Source: Lucinisca nassula (taxonomy: Eukaryota > Mollusca > Bivalvia > Lucinida > Lucinidae). Taken from it: a stretch of DNA of 64,000 bases. Shown piece after piece: positions 31,549 through 43,045 of the stretch. A program made the translations under genes and the position numbers. The stretch lies in NCBI GenBank assembly GCA_963580285.1, contig OY757010.1:67974406-68038405 (forward strand). Direction: 5' to 3'. The notes below the pieces were generated by a model that saw only the letters and a program-made list of their open reading frames with translations, had not been told where the DNA came from and did no database searches. The first letter of the stretch is position 1. Each line of letters begins with the position of its first letter.

Positions 31549-32605
31549 GCTCAAAATATAGATTGTGGGTACACGTTAGAACTGCCTCAATGAGGCAGTT
31601 CTAATGGGTACCCAGTACCCACAATCTATATTTTAATTCTAACAAGTACCCACAATCTACATTTTAGAGCAGAAATAAGAAAAATAAGGTTTAATTTCAG
31701 GATTCGATGTTGGACTTGGGTCTCTTCTGCGGCGGGGTCTATCGGAACCCGAGTTTTATGGTGACTTAGTGTATGGGTTCGGAGGGGTATATAACCGCAG
31801 TGGCTTCGGCGCCCGGTTTCGTGGGATCATTATTCGATATAGGGGGATTGGGTGCAGCATGGGTGTTGTGCGGCAGGCTGCGTGCGTGGTGGTTGGCCCG
31901 GTCGCGGTTGGCGGCTTTGCTTCCCTCTTTGGTTGCGGGCCGGTGGGTCGGGCCTCGGATTCTGTGACGGCTCCAACGTGAGGGCTTATTGAAAATTGGA
32001 GAGATGGTGTTGGTTGGTGCCTGGTGCTCTGTCTCTGGTCGGGCTCACCGGGGTCTGGCTGTTGGTTTTCTTTTGCTCCGGCGTTTCGGTGGTTTCTTGC
32101 TGTCGAGCCCTCACCGTTGTCTCGCCTCTGTGGTTCTTTGGTTTTTGTGTTCGCTGGGGTGTTGCGCTGGTGGGTTGGGGGGCCTTCGTGCGGGCTGGGC
32201 AGGTTGTTTGTCTAAATCGCGACGGAAGTGGGGGCGAGGATTGTGGCCGCGTGGGGTCGATTTGGGCCCCCCGGTGGAAATCTTCCACTGACCGTTCCGG
32301 GGCGGCTCTTCTGTGGCGATTTGTTTGTGTTGTTGTTTGTTACTTACTGTGTGTATCACTTGTGTCTTTTGGTTTTGGATGGCCATATGGCCATTTTGTG
32401 GGAAAGTAACTGTCCTTATGGCCTTCCTTTGTTTAGGTTTCCATTATGGTCTGGTCGCTTAATGTTTGTATTTCTTTCCCTTTGGTGTCTTTTATGGGTG
32501 GAGTAAGTTAATTGTATCAATTCCTGATCTTTGTTTTACTTCTACTTTACTCATGTAAACCCGAGTATTACTATATAAAAGTGGGGTTCATGGGGGGTCA
32601 GAATT
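31549..32605. mobile_element. Hairpin-A MITE split by a GC-rich insertion
   Basis: Core palindrome 31555-31625 (GGTACACGTTAGAACTGCC and complement). Right part AGTATTACTATATAAAAGTG and GGGGTTCATGGGGGGTC at 32560-32600, as in the intact element at 42870-43045. About 860 bp of foreign sequence separates the two parts. Confidence 0.75.
31694..32552. mobile_element. GC-rich, strand-asymmetric insertion of unknown type
   Basis: Bounded by comparison with the intact MITE at 42870-43045. The plus strand is rich in G and T, the minus strand in A and C, in strong contrast with the AT-rich surroundings. The longest ORFs overlap in several frames on both strands (for example 31996-32409 plus, 31986-32288 minus). 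The minus-strand ORF is rich in Pro, Thr, Gln and Arg. No domain recognised. It could be the end of a retrotransposon (5' UTR/ORF1 region read on the minus strand), but this is a guess. Confidence 0.5.
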
Positions 32606-32639
32606 ATATATGCATATTTTCATGAAGGAATGCATAAGA

Positions 32640-32770
32640 TCCATGAACCTTTGTTCAAGGTTGCTGCAACTATGCTGTTTGCTCAACTGCTGCAACTTTG
32701 CTGACTGCACAGGATTCCTGAACCCAGTCCGGCTCACAAGGTTCAGAAAGCTCCAGAAATCATTTGACCT
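32640..32770. repeat. Degenerate minisatellite (GCTGTTTGCACAGG type)
   Basis: TGCAACTATGCTGTTTGCTC, TGCAACTTTGCTGACTGCAC and AGGATTCCTGAACC. Confidence 0.6.
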
Positions 32771-32779
32771 CATCATCAT

Positions 32780-33385
32780 TCAGGGGTGTTATTATAACTG
32801 TACATTAATAGTTTCACTTTCTCATATCTTTGGAATATTGTATGCTCTACAACTATTGGCATATACTACCTTAGATGATCATTATCAGCTCTGCAGCAAA
32901 GCATGATTGTAATAGCCACTGTGTGATAAAGACAGGAATAAAACATGTAAAGCAATTCATAGAATTTATTCAAAACATATTTTTGTAACAGCCAATTGTA
33001 TTTTACTTTTTTGTCCTTATATACTTGGCATACTGCTTTATTCTATGAAAAAAAATGCCTTTAGTGTTTGAGCCGATGCAAGAGAAAATGATCAAATGCT
33101 TTATTTCAGGTCAAACAAAAACACTATAAAGTACTTCTTATTTTGGAAATTAAAGCCCTTTCAAGATTATGTCAATCATTTTGAGCGGATACAATCTTTC
33201 AGTAGGATGAAAAGCTACCTGACACATCTGCCAAACAGAACTTTGTACTGTCGATCACTAATGAACAAAGCGCTACACTCAAACCACAATAATGATTCAG
33301 GGTCAGCGCTCTTACCACTATACCCCATCCCCAACCTTTGAATTTCATATTTCCATGTAGATGTAGTAGCTTTCCAAGTTTTATA
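32780..33385. other. AT-rich intron
   Basis: No gene or clear repeat. A decayed tRNA-like stretch (33285-33335, minus) may be a SINE remnant. Confidence 0.4.
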
Positions 33386-33389
33386 TATA

Positions 33390-33597
33390 CAGTAAAATTC
33401 CTGTATTAAGACCACCTTTGGAACTGTTCAAAAGTGGTCTTAAAAACCACTTTTGAAAAGTCCCAAAGGTGGTCTCTGACCAGAGGACACTGTGGGCAGA
33501 AAACACAAAGAAAGATAAAGTGCAGCCTTCAAAATAAGCTTTTTAAAGCAGAATTTGTCGTAAATTTTGGTGGTCTTCATAGCGGGTTTCCACTGTA
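33390..33597. mobile_element. MITE-B, complete copy
   Basis: Termini CAGTAAAATTCCTGTATTA and ATAGCGGGTTTCCACTG are imperfect inverted repeats with TA on both sides. The palindrome GGAACTGTTCAAAAGTGGTC lies close to the left end. Confidence 0.82.
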
Positions 33598-33744
33598 TTA
33601 TATATTGTGGTTTTACATGGTCTTCATAGCAGGTTTCTACTGTATATATATACCGGACTTTGTTGATTTTCTATATATATATATTGTGGTTTTACAGTCT
33701 ATTCAATATTATTTCTTTTATATCGAGCCATCGTTAATCAGGTG

Positions 33745-33895
33745 AGCGGAAACTGGAGTACCCGGAGAAAAAACACATGATCTTCCATTGCAAAACTTGG
33801 CGTCTCACATGTGATCCTAGCTAGGCTCGAACAACATCGATGAGAGACCTAATGATTAAGAGTCGGTGTGCTTCTCCGCTAGGCCTCGGGAGCCG
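33745..33895 (-). mobile_element. SINE-D (tRNA-like)
   Basis: The minus strand starts CCGGCTCCCGAGGCCTAGCG and has TTGTTCGAGCCTAG (B box). Same body as 22273-22402. Confidence 0.68.
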
Positions 33896-33954
33896 GTACA
33901 GCTTTTCAGGCTGACTTAAATGCTTTGTAGTCTGTTTAAGTTGCCGCGTTGATT

Positions 33955-35352
33955 GACACCAAATTACATGTGGAGCCTCTGTGGGAATGGGGAACGAAAG
34001 TTTGTTCGTAAGGACTGGGTCACATGACCAGTATGACCGCCGTGCTCATATATGGTAAAAAGCATTAAACATCTTCTCAGGAACCAAATGGCCGATGACC
34101 TTGAAACTTGATATGCATATATTGAGTTCATATTTGATATTGTGATACATACTGGGCTTAAGTTGTTATCTGCAGTATCAGCACCCATGCCCGTGAAAAT
34201 AGACACTGGTCTCAAATGTTTAGCTGCAGCACCAGCTCTCATGACCATAACCTTGGGGTCAAGGTCGCAGACTTTGAATTCTTATGTTAAAGTTTTTGTG
34301 TTTAAGTTTTTAGAAGCTCGTTACCCCTTTACCTTTGGATGGGTTTAGTTTATACTTGGTATGGTAATACATACTAGTCTCAGTTTTTAAGAGCTCATAA
34401 CTTCTTTACGCTTTGATAGATTTAGTTCATTCAAGGTGTGGTGATCGGTTCTAGTCAAAAGCATTTATCAGCAGCATCATCATGCATGACTGTGACCTTG
34501 AGGTCAAGTCACAGACTTAGAACTTTTATGTTTTTGCACAGAGGATTTTAGATCATTACTTGGTTGCCTTCACATGAATTTATTTGAGACTTGGAGTGAG
34601 TGAGTGTTTGAGTTTTACGTCCCATCAACAGCCAAGGCCATACGAAGACGGGACATCGGTTTAAAGATTCATCCGAAAGTCTGGAGAAGCCCGGGGTCGA
34701 TCCTGCGACCCCTGGTTTACAAGGTGAGTAGCGTGACCACTACACCACGGAGGCTTCTATTTGAGACTTGGAATGTTGATAGATATTGCTTAAAAGTTTT
34801 CATCACCAACATCAGCACCTATAACTATGACCTTGGGTGAAGGTCACAGACTTTGATTTTTATGTTAAAGATTTTGTGTTAAAGTTTTTTGGAGCTTATT
34901 ACTTCTTTACCTTTGAATGGATTTAGTTTATACTTGGTATGGTAATAGATACTGGTGTCAAAGTTTTGGCAGAAGCATCAGCTCTCACGGCCATAACCTT
35001 GGCGTCAAGGTCACAGACTTAAGAACTTTTATGGTAATTTTTGCACTAAAGATTTTAGATAATTACTTGGTTGTCTTTAGATGAATTTGGTATGGTGAAA
35101 GATAGTGCTTTAAATTTTTATCAGCAGCATCAGCACCTATAGCCATGACCTTGGGGTCAAGGTAACAGACTTAGAATTTAAATGTTAAAGACTTTTTTCC
35201 TTAAAGTTTTAGAACCTCATTTCTTCTTTACCGTATGATAGATTCAGTTCATTATTGCTGAGGTGACCGATACTTGTCTCAAACTTATCAGCAGCATCCA
35301 CTTCCATGACCGTGAACTTCAGATCAAAGTCAGGGTCACAGACAGACTTTTT
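33955..35352 (-). repeat. Degenerate tandem element ending AGCTCACC
   Basis: Starts with a reverse copy of the 1-240 unit (CATGTGGAGCCTCTGTGGG). About five diverged units of 220-240 bp follow, with CTTTACCTTTGGATGG, TACTTGGTATGGTAATA and GACCTTGGGGTCAAGGTC. It runs to TTTTTAGCTCACC at 35348-35360, the inverted form of the shared GGTGAGCTA terminus. Contains a nested SINE-E. Confidence 0.7.
34596..34757 (-). mobile_element. SINE-E, tRNA-derived, 15-bp target duplication
   Basis: 162 bp. The minus strand starts GCCTCCGTGGTGTAGTGG (A box) and has GGGGTCGCAGGATCGACCCC. The tail TTGATGGGACGTAAAACTC is followed by (ACTC)n. The flanks tatttgagacttgga (34581-34595, 34758-34772) are identical. A fragment lies at about 15100-15190. 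Confidence 0.92.
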
Positions 35353-35369
35353 AGCTCACCCGAACAAAT

Positions 35370-35845
35370 GATTCTACTATCCTTGCATTTGCTGTTTGTT
35401 GCCCGTGTTGATTGAAATGGTTACAATATTGCCATGAAAATCTGCCTGTTTACCTGGATGTGGATTAAATGGAATAAAAAGGGATACTAATGTTACAGAC
35501 TTGAACCATTCATGATCCCGGATATTAATATAGCACCGGATTCTTTTTTTGTGACTTTGTTTCTGTTATGGGTATGAAATTTTGTCTTCGTGCGACTTAA
35601 GTCAAAGCGCGACTACCGGTGAGCTATCCTGTCCAGCGACAGGTCTTATTGAACTTAACCCAAACAAACCTATTAGAAAGTTTTAGCAAGATTCAACCAA
35701 AACTGAAGGGGCTTCGGAGATCACACCAAGGTCGAAAAAGACATATTCAGCAATCAACGGGACATAGCTCTACATGATGCCGACCTCACCAGTTTTCGAA
35801 GTCATGCGAGCTTCATCCCCAGCCTATATTTCCAATGGGTAAATT
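35370..35845. other. Unassigned sequence between two tandem elements
   Basis: No ORF or repeat recognised; GCGACTTAAGTCAAAGCGCG at 35602 is a weak inverted repeat. Confidence 0.4.
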
Positions 35846-35849
35846 GAAA

Positions 35850-38381
35850 CAAGAGGGCCCAGAGGGCCCTGAATCGCTCACCTGAGAATCAGTGTCTCTA
35901 GTACATTCTTGGCTCAAGGGCTATACTAGGTGAAGCTTCAGACCTGAGTCTTGTGGTTTCAGAGAAGAAGATTTTTTAAATATTTTCCCTATAAAAGCCT
36001 AAAAAAAACCAAAGGGCCCCAGGGATGGGGGCATTTTTGGCCCAAGGGCTATAATTTGAACAATCTTGGTAGAGGTCCACTAGATGAAGCTTCACACCAA
36101 ATATCAAAGATCTGAGCCTTGCGGTTTCAGAGAAAACGATTTTTAAAGATTTTCCCTGTATAAGCCTGTGTAAAACCAAAGGCCCCCAAGGCGGGGGCAT
36201 TTTTGGCTCCGGGGCTATCATTTGAACAATCTTGGTAGATGTCCACTAGGTGAAGCTTCATACCAAATATCAAAGACCTGGGCCTTGCGGTTTCAGAGAA
36301 GAAGATTTCAAAAGATTTTCCCTGTATAAGCCTATGTAAAACCAAAGACCCCCGGGGCGGGGGTATTTTTGGCCCTAGGGCTATAATTTGAACAATCTTG
36401 GTAGAGGTCCACTAGGTGAAGCTTCACACCAAATATCAAAGACCTGGGCCTTGTGGTTTCAGAGAAGAAGATTTTTAAAGATTTTCCCTGTATAAGCCTG
36501 TGTAAACCCAAACGCCCACGTGGCAAGGGCATTTCTGGCCCAAGGGCCATAATTTGAACAATCTTGGTAGAGGTCCAAAAGATGAAGCTTCATACCAAAT
36601 ATCGAAGACCTGGGCCTTTCGGTTTCAGAGAAGAATATTTTAAAGATTTTCCCTATATAAGCCTATGTAAAACCAAAGGCCCCTGGGGCGGGGGCATTTT
36701 TAGCCCCAGGGCTATAATTTGAACAATCTTGGTAGAGGTCCACTAGATGAAGCTTCACACTAAATATCAAAGATCTGAGCCTTGCAGTTTCAGAGAAGAA
36801 GATTTTTAAAGATTTTCCCTGTAAAAACCTATGTAAAACCAAAGGCCCCCGGGGCGGGGGCATTTTTGGATCTAGGGCTATAATTTGAACAATCTTGGTA
36901 GAGGTCCACTAGGTGAAACTTCACACCAAATATCAAAGACCTGGGCCTTGTGGTTTCAGAGAAGAAGATTTTTAAAGATTTTCCCTGTACAAGCCTATGT
37001 AAACGCAAATGCCCACGGGGCAAGGGCATTTCTGGCCCAAGGGCCATAATTTGAACAATCTTGGTAGAGGTCCTCCAGATGAAGCTTCATACCAAATATC
37101 GAAGACCTGGGCCTTTCGGTTTCAGAGAAGAATATTTTAAAGATTTTCCCTATATAAGCCTATGTAAAACCAAAGGCCCCCGGGGCGGGGACATTTTTGG
37201 CCCTAGGGCTATAATTTGAACAATCTTGGTAGAGGTCCACTAGATGAAGCTTCACAATAAATATCAAAGACCTGGGCCTTGGGGTTTCAGAGAAGAAGAT
37301 TTTTAAAGATTTTCCCTTTATAAGCCTATGTAAAACCAAAGACCCCCGGGGCGGGGGCATTTTTGGCCCTAGGGCTATAATTTGAACAATCTTGGTAGAG
37401 GTCCACTAGGTGAAACTTCACACCAAATATCAAAGACCTGGGCCTTGTGGTTTCAGAAAAGAAGATTTTTAAAGATTTTCCCTGTACAAGCCTATGTAAA
37501 CCCAAAGGCCCACGGGGCAAGGGCATTTCTGGCCCACGGGCCATAATTTGAACAATCTCAGTAGAGGTCCACCAGATGAAGCTTCATACCAAATATCGAA
37601 GACCTGGGCCTTTCGGTTTCAGAGAAGAATATTTTAAAGATTTTCCCTATATAAGCCTATGTAAAACCAAAGGCCCCTGGGGCGGGGGCATTTTTAGTCC
37701 CAGGGTTATAATTTGAACAATCTTGGTAGAGGTCCACTAGATGAAGCTTCACACTAAATATCAAAGATCTGAGCCTTGCAGTTTCAGAGAAGAAGATTTT
37801 TAAAGATTTTCCCTGTAAAAGCCTATGTAAAACCAAAGGCCCCCAGGGCGGGGGCATTTTTGGCCCTAGGGCTATAATTTGAACAATCTTGGTAGAGGTC
37901 CACTAGGTGAAGCTTCACACCAAACATCAAAGACCTGGGCCTTGTGGTTTCAGAGAAGAAGATTTTTAAAGATTTTCCCTATATAAGCCTATGTAAACCC
38001 AAAGGCCCCCGGGGCGGGGGCATTTCTGGCCCAAGGACCATAATTTGAACAATCTTGGTAGAGGTCCACTAGATGAAGCTTCATACCAAATATCGAAGAC
38101 CTGGGCCTTGCGGTTTCAGAGAAGAAGATTTTTAAAGTTTTCATTTTAAAAATCTATTTTTAGCTCCTGTGACCTAGATGTGCAATGAACCGGAACCATT
38201 TGAACAACTTTGAAAGGGGACCCCCTAAGGGTCATTCCTGTGAAGTTTGGTTAAAATCCGATCAGTGGTTTAGGAGGAGATGTCATTTGAAGAAAAAGTT
38301 TACGCACGCACACACGCACAACGGACGCCGGACAAAAAGTGATCCCAAAAGCTCACCTCGTCACTAGGTGACAGGTGAGCT
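35850..38381 (+). mobile_element. Large tandem-repeat element 2, with higher-order repeat
   Basis: Head GAGGGCCCAGAGGGCCCT then CGCTCACCTGA. Core: 13 units of 165-166 bp, anchored on CAATCTTGGTAG at 36061, 36227, 36393, 36559, 36724, 36890, 37056, 37221, 37387, 37553, 37718, 37884 and 38050. From about 36330 they form a 497-bp trimer repeat. Tail: AACCATTTGAACAACTTTGA..., a GCACACACGCACAACGGACG tract, and terminal hairpin GCTCACCTCGTCACTAGGTGACAGGTGAGCT. Repeated 66-72-aa ORFs on the minus strand are shadows of the satellite. Confidence 0.92.
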
Positions 38382-38975
38382 AAAAATATCCGAACAAAAC
38401 TGGAGGCGATACAGTGATGACAATCATTTTCCCATTTAAGTCTATTGGACATTGTGGTTGCCATAGCAACCAAAGTGTTTATACAATTTTGATTAAAAGC
38501 ACGTCATCAATCCCCCCGGCCCCCGCCCATCGGGGCTTGAAGAAATAGGTTGCATGATGCTTCCACACACAGCTGAAACCGACCTGCTCACAAGTACTGG
38601 TAAACCGCTTTGAGGATCTAAGCCTGCCCAGGCAAAGCAGTGCGAGTTGGACTGTCCATGCTAATAAACCATATTGGTTTCATTGGGAGGCTGGGCTTCA
38701 GATGTCATTTCATCTTGATGTTGGGTAAAAGTCCCACAAAATTGAAAGCAACGTCTCCAAAATGACCTATACACTGTTGACGTGGACGTTACACCTCAAA
38801 CCAAACAAACAAATCAATCCCCCGCCAGTGTCATGCTACAAATAAGAAACGATTGAGATCAGCCTGCAGATTGCCGAGATATAACTGGTCAAAGGTATGG
38901 ACGGACGGACGGACCACAGATCGATGAAGGATAGACTACCATTCTATAAGCTCCACCGGAACTTTCGGTCAACAG
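38382..38975. repeat. Tail of another tandem-type element, split by SINE-A
   Basis: Sequence either side of SINE-A (GTTTATACAATTTTGATTAA; CAGCCTGCAGATTGCCGAGA) runs into GGACGGACGGACC and CTATAAGCTCCACCGG, the same kind of tail as at 660-700. Confidence 0.6.
38519..38812 (+). mobile_element. SINE-A with 12-13-bp target duplication
   Basis: Full-length copy flanked by atcaatccccccg (38506-38518) and atcaatcccccg (38813-38824). Confidence 0.88.
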
Positions 38976-39039
38976 GCAAATGAGAAGTGGAGTTAAAACG
39001 ATTTATGTAATTGTCACAAGCCCTGTCCTCTTTTGCTGT

Positions 39040-39600
39040 TTCCTTGTGTCACAGGGGTGAAAAAAGAACATGGCTCGACCGGGACTTAAATCAAGTACCT
39101 CTTGCATATTGTGAGAACCCTCTACCGACTGAGTTTCTGAGCCACAGGGTCGGCCTGTTATTTCATCACCAAACTCGTCCTATCCAGTCCGGCTACGAGA
39201 CTTATTTTTCATACTCTTTCATACACTCAGACGCGTTGCTAGACCCACACTGAATCACCAAATGTCACAGGGGTGGAAAAAGAACATTGCTCGACCGGTA
39301 CTCGAACCCAGGGCCTCTCGTATATTGTGCGAAAACTCCGAGCCACACGGTCGACCTGTTGTATTCCCCCCACTGCCTAAGGAGAATGTTCCCGAATTTT
39401 TAAGTCCTATCCAGCCGGCTACGAGACATTTTTCATACTCTTTCATGCCCTCAAACGTGGTGTTTACCAAATGTCACAGGGGAGGCAAAAGAACATGGCT
39501 GGACCGGGACTCGAACCCACGGCCTCTGGCAAACCGTGCGAACGCTATACCGATGGAGCTACCGAGCCAGAGGGTCGACCTGTTACATTCCCAAACATGT
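39040..39600 (-). repeat. Three tandem tRNA-like units
   Basis: Three copies of about 210-220 bp (near 39048, 39268 and 39475). Each has, on the minus strand, a tRNA-like head with GAGCCAGAGG/GGCTCGGTAGCTCC and a B box (perfect GGGTTCGAGTCCC in the third). Each is followed by the TGACATTTGGT and AGAGTATGAAAAA body. The first two heads are mutated. Confidence 0.8.
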
Positions 39601-39609
39601 TTATTTATC

Positions 39610-40100
39610 CAACCAAGAGTTCATCACAGTCCAACAAAATAAGTTACATTTTGGTACTTTTTCTAATTGCCTCTTGCAGAGGATTTTAACAATACCCACA
39701 ACATTTGTTTCTTACGTGAAATAAGAAACATTGTCCCTTAATCCATTCCTGCCTAATGGACTGTTTTACCTTGTACTATGGACAGATACAAATCCATTTG
39801 TCATTTTATCATTGATTGCAAATTTATTTATTTATTGATTTATTTTCATCCAACCAATGATTACATGTCGTATTTTGCTGCATATAATCTGAGCCTGAAT
39901 TGCTTTTTAGGGCACTAGGCAAAACTGGGTAAACCTTGTTGCTCTTTAAAGTGAAAACTAAAGATTCAGTAAGGCAGGTAAGTGTTAAATGCAACTTAAT
40001 TACTGAAATGTATTTGATATTCATGAACATTGTATATAAACAGTATTGATTGCCAATATATATGAAGCTATGCACAATAAATTTGCAATAGATTATTGCA
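39610..40100. other. AT-rich intron, nothing recognised
   Basis: A 135-aa ORF on the minus strand (39824-40231) crosses into the neighbouring SINE and has no recognisable content. Confidence 0.45.
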
Positions 40101-40102
40101 TG

Positions 40103-40415
40103 TTTTTGTTTGTTTGATTTGAGTCTTAACATCCCTGTCAACACTGTACAGGTCATTTTGGGGACATTGCTTACAATTTTGTGGGATTTTTTACTAACAT
40201 TGAGATGAAATGACATCTCAAGCCCTGCCACCCAATGAAACCAAAAGGGTTAAACATTATAAGCATGGACGGTCCGACTCGCATCGCTTTGCTTGTGCAG
40301 GCTTAGATTCTCTAGCAGTTTACCAGTATACATGTGCAATCAGTTTCAGCTCTGCGTGGTAGCATCATGCAGCCCATCAATTTCTTCAAGCCCCGATTGG
40401 TGGGGGCCGGAAAAC
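40103..40415 (-). mobile_element. SINE-A with 9-bp target duplication
   Basis: Flanked by tattgcatg (40094-40102, 40416-40424). Confidence 0.85.
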
Positions 40416-40519
40416 TATTGCATGCAGCAGACTATTGCATGTAATACTGCAAAAACCTGCAAAACCACGCGACCACTCAAATTATATTAAACTCTCAATA
40501 GAAAAGCCAGGACATACTG

Positions 40520-40985
40520 ATCATTATCCCCACACTTTTCATAGAAAAAGTGGGGATATTGTTATGTTCCTCGTCGTCCGTACGTCCGGGCGAACATGTC
40601 AGGTTAGGGGCTAGTGTCCGGATTGGAAAACAATAGAAAATGATTGAAAATGATTGGCAAATAATAGATTTATTCCGTAAATAAAAGGTTCAGGAGGTTA
40701 GCCCGTAAACCGAATAAAAGAAAATAACAAAATAAATAACCCTTAAACCGACATGTTGGAACGTCCGTCCATCCGTTCGTGCGTCTTACTGGATAATTCC
40801 TCCTAGACGGCTATAGATAGAAACTCGAAACTTTGGGAACTGATAGATCTTTGGACTGTGGAGTGCATGGCACTTTCGGAATTTTGATCACACCCCTAGG
40901 GATGGGTCCAGGGGGTGGGGCCCGCGGGGATCAAAAATCAAAGCGTAACGTATCAAAGCGAACGGCATGATGAGTAGATTATGTA
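40520..40985. repeat. Element with CCCCACACTTTT hairpin head
   Basis: Begins with ATCCCCACACTTTTCATAGA / AAAAAGTGGGGAT, then GTCCGTACGTCCGG and a second CGTCCGTCCATCCGTTCGTG tract. It has the GGAC-tract-plus-hairpin design of the other tandem elements but no internal tandem units. Confidence 0.6.
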
Positions 40986-41036
40986 GTGGAGTGGGGATAT
41001 GCGATGGCGTGCCATCGACTGCGCAATTCTAGTTTA

Positions 41037-41272
41037 TTAACCCATTTGGTACCAGCAAACCCCAAAACGGGTATTTGGCAAACAGTGGAGGTCCAGATCA
41101 TATGCCACAGAATGCGGTGTCTGATCAGGGCCTACACTGTTGGCAAAAAGTTCAGCCATTTTCCAAATAAATTTTGAAGAAAACACAACCTGACATCCCT
41201 AAATTGTAAAATGAACTCCTGCTATATATAAGAAGGAAGAGTCTATCTGTCCATTTGGTACAAAAAGATTAA
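41037..41272. mobile_element. TTAA-ended MITE-E, copy 3 (inverted)
   Basis: TTAACCCATTTGGTACCAG at the left and TGGTACAAAAAGATTAA at the right. Hairpin-C core at 41083-41148. Confidence 0.83.
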
Positions 41273-41468
41273 TTAATTGTAAATACCCCACATTATCAGG
41301 AGCATATAAGTGAGTGACATTATAAAAGGGTCCTTGGCTACTGATGCTTACAAGCCATGCACAGTCTTTTATTGGGTGCATTTCTTTACCAAAACACGCC
41401 TATATAAATCCATAGTAAACTTTACTGCCAAAAAAAAATGAACATTTTAAGAGGTAAAAATGTAATAT

Positions 41469-42852
41469 TGCACGACCCGCAGAAAAAGCAACCGACTGAA
41501 GTCGGTTTTTTCTAAGAGTGCCCTAAAATCACTGTGTCATTCTGTCATTCTGTCTGTCCGTCCGTAACCCGTTTGTGAAAATTAGTGATAGTGACTTAAC
41601 CGCTTGGAATATTTAAACAATTTTTGGCATACTGATAGATATCAATGAGATCTAACCAATGAACTTACGAAATATTACATTCCATTTAGTATAGCCTCCC
41701 CGAGGCGAAAAATGTGAAAATTTTCGAACATTTTTGAACTGCTTCTCCTCGGAAACCGTTGGACCGATTGAAGTCAAATTTCATATGGAGCCTCTATGGG
41801 ATGGGGGAAACCAAAATTCGCTCATGGGGTCAAGGTCACATGACCGAAATGGCCGCCAAGCCATATATGGTTTGTATGTCTGTCCGTCGGTAACCCGTTT
41901 GTGAAAATTGGTGATAGTGACTTAACCGCTTGGAATATTTAAACAATTTTTGGCATACTGATAGTGTCAATGAGATCTAACCAATGAACTTGCGAAATAT
42001 TACATTCCATTTAGTATAGCTTCGCCGAGGCGAAAAATGTGAAAATTTTCGAACTGCTTCTCCTCGGAAACCGTTGGGCCGATTGAAATCAAATTTCATA
42101 TGGAGCCTCTATGGGATGGGGGAAACCAAAAATTGCTCATGGGGTCCAAGACACATGACCAAAATGGCTGCCAAGCCATATATGGTCTGTCTATCTGTCC
42201 ATCCGTAACCCGTTTGTGAAAATTGGTGATAGTGACTTAACCGCTTGGAATATTTAAACAATTTTTGGCATACTGATAAATATCAATGAGATCTTATCAA
42301 TGAACTTGCGAAATATTACATTCCATTTAGTACAGCCTCGCCGAGGCGAATAATGTGAAAATTTTCGAACTGCTTCTCCTCGGAAATCGTTTGGCCGATT
42401 GAAGTCAAATTTCATATGGAGCCTCTACGGGATGGGGGAAACCAAAATTTCCTCATGGGGTCCAGGTCACATGACCAAAATGGCCGCCAAGCAATATTTG
42501 GTAAAAACCCTTCAAAAATAGTCTTCTCCAGAACCACTGTGCAGATTTCCACGAAACTTGATAAATAGCATCTGGAACGTAGGCCCATCATAAATTGCTA
42601 AAATGGTGACCCTGGGTTGACCTTGACCTTCTTTGTGCCTAGGTCAAACTTTGACACATATGCTTTTGTGTTGGATTTTATCCTGCAAACGATTCAGAAT
42701 ACAGTACTCAAGTATAAGACATATTTTTGCTCCTTACGATAAGGCGCATTTATTTGGGGAACCGTTTTATGTCCAGGTCACATGACCAAAATGGCCGCCA
42801 TACCCATATATGGTAACACTCATAAAGCAAAAAGCATCCGGCGGGTCGTGCA
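41469..42852. mobile_element. TIR-bounded tandem-repeat element
   Basis: The left end TGCACGACCCGC and the right end GCGGGTCGTGCA are exact 12-bp inverted repeats. Just inside the left end is the palindrome AACCGACTGAAGTCGGTT (41490-41507). The core has three units of 315-326 bp (TAACCCGTTTGTGAAAATT near 41565, 41891, 42206), each with TATAGCCTCGCCGAGGCG and GGAGCCTCTATGGGATGGGG, then 330 bp of single-copy sequence. Confidence 0.82.
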
Positions 42853-42869
42853 CTTCAGCTGAAGCACTG

Positions 42870-43045
42870 GTTTTTCTTATTTCTGCTCAAAATATAGATG
42901 GTGGGTACTCGTTAGAACCCTTCATTGAGGTGGTTCTAACGAGTACCCACAATCTATATTTTAGAGCAGTAAGAAGAAAAAATAAGGTTTACCCCTGTAA
43001 ACCCCCGTTTTACTAAATAAAAGTGGGGTTAAAGGGGGTCAACAT
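42870..43045. mobile_element. Hairpin-A MITE, intact copy
   Basis: Core GTGGGTACTCGTTAGAACC and complement (42899-42955). The right part has GTTTACCCCTGTAAAC and AATAAAAGTGGGGTTAAAGG. Serves as reference for the split copy at 31549-32605. Confidence 0.8.

Noticed and set aside
31769..32409. Several overlapping ORFs of about 100-137 aa
   Set aside because: Open frames on both strands in GC-rich, low-A/T DNA are expected by composition; no domain or codon pattern singles one out.
35976..37857. Series of similar 66-72-aa ORFs on the minus strand
   Set aside because: They repeat every 166 or 497 bp because they are translations of the satellite units; no start context or protein family, and frames vary.
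39824..40231. 135-aa ORF on the minus strand
   Set aside because: Runs through AT-rich DNA into a SINE-A copy; composition and lack of any family signal argue against a gene.
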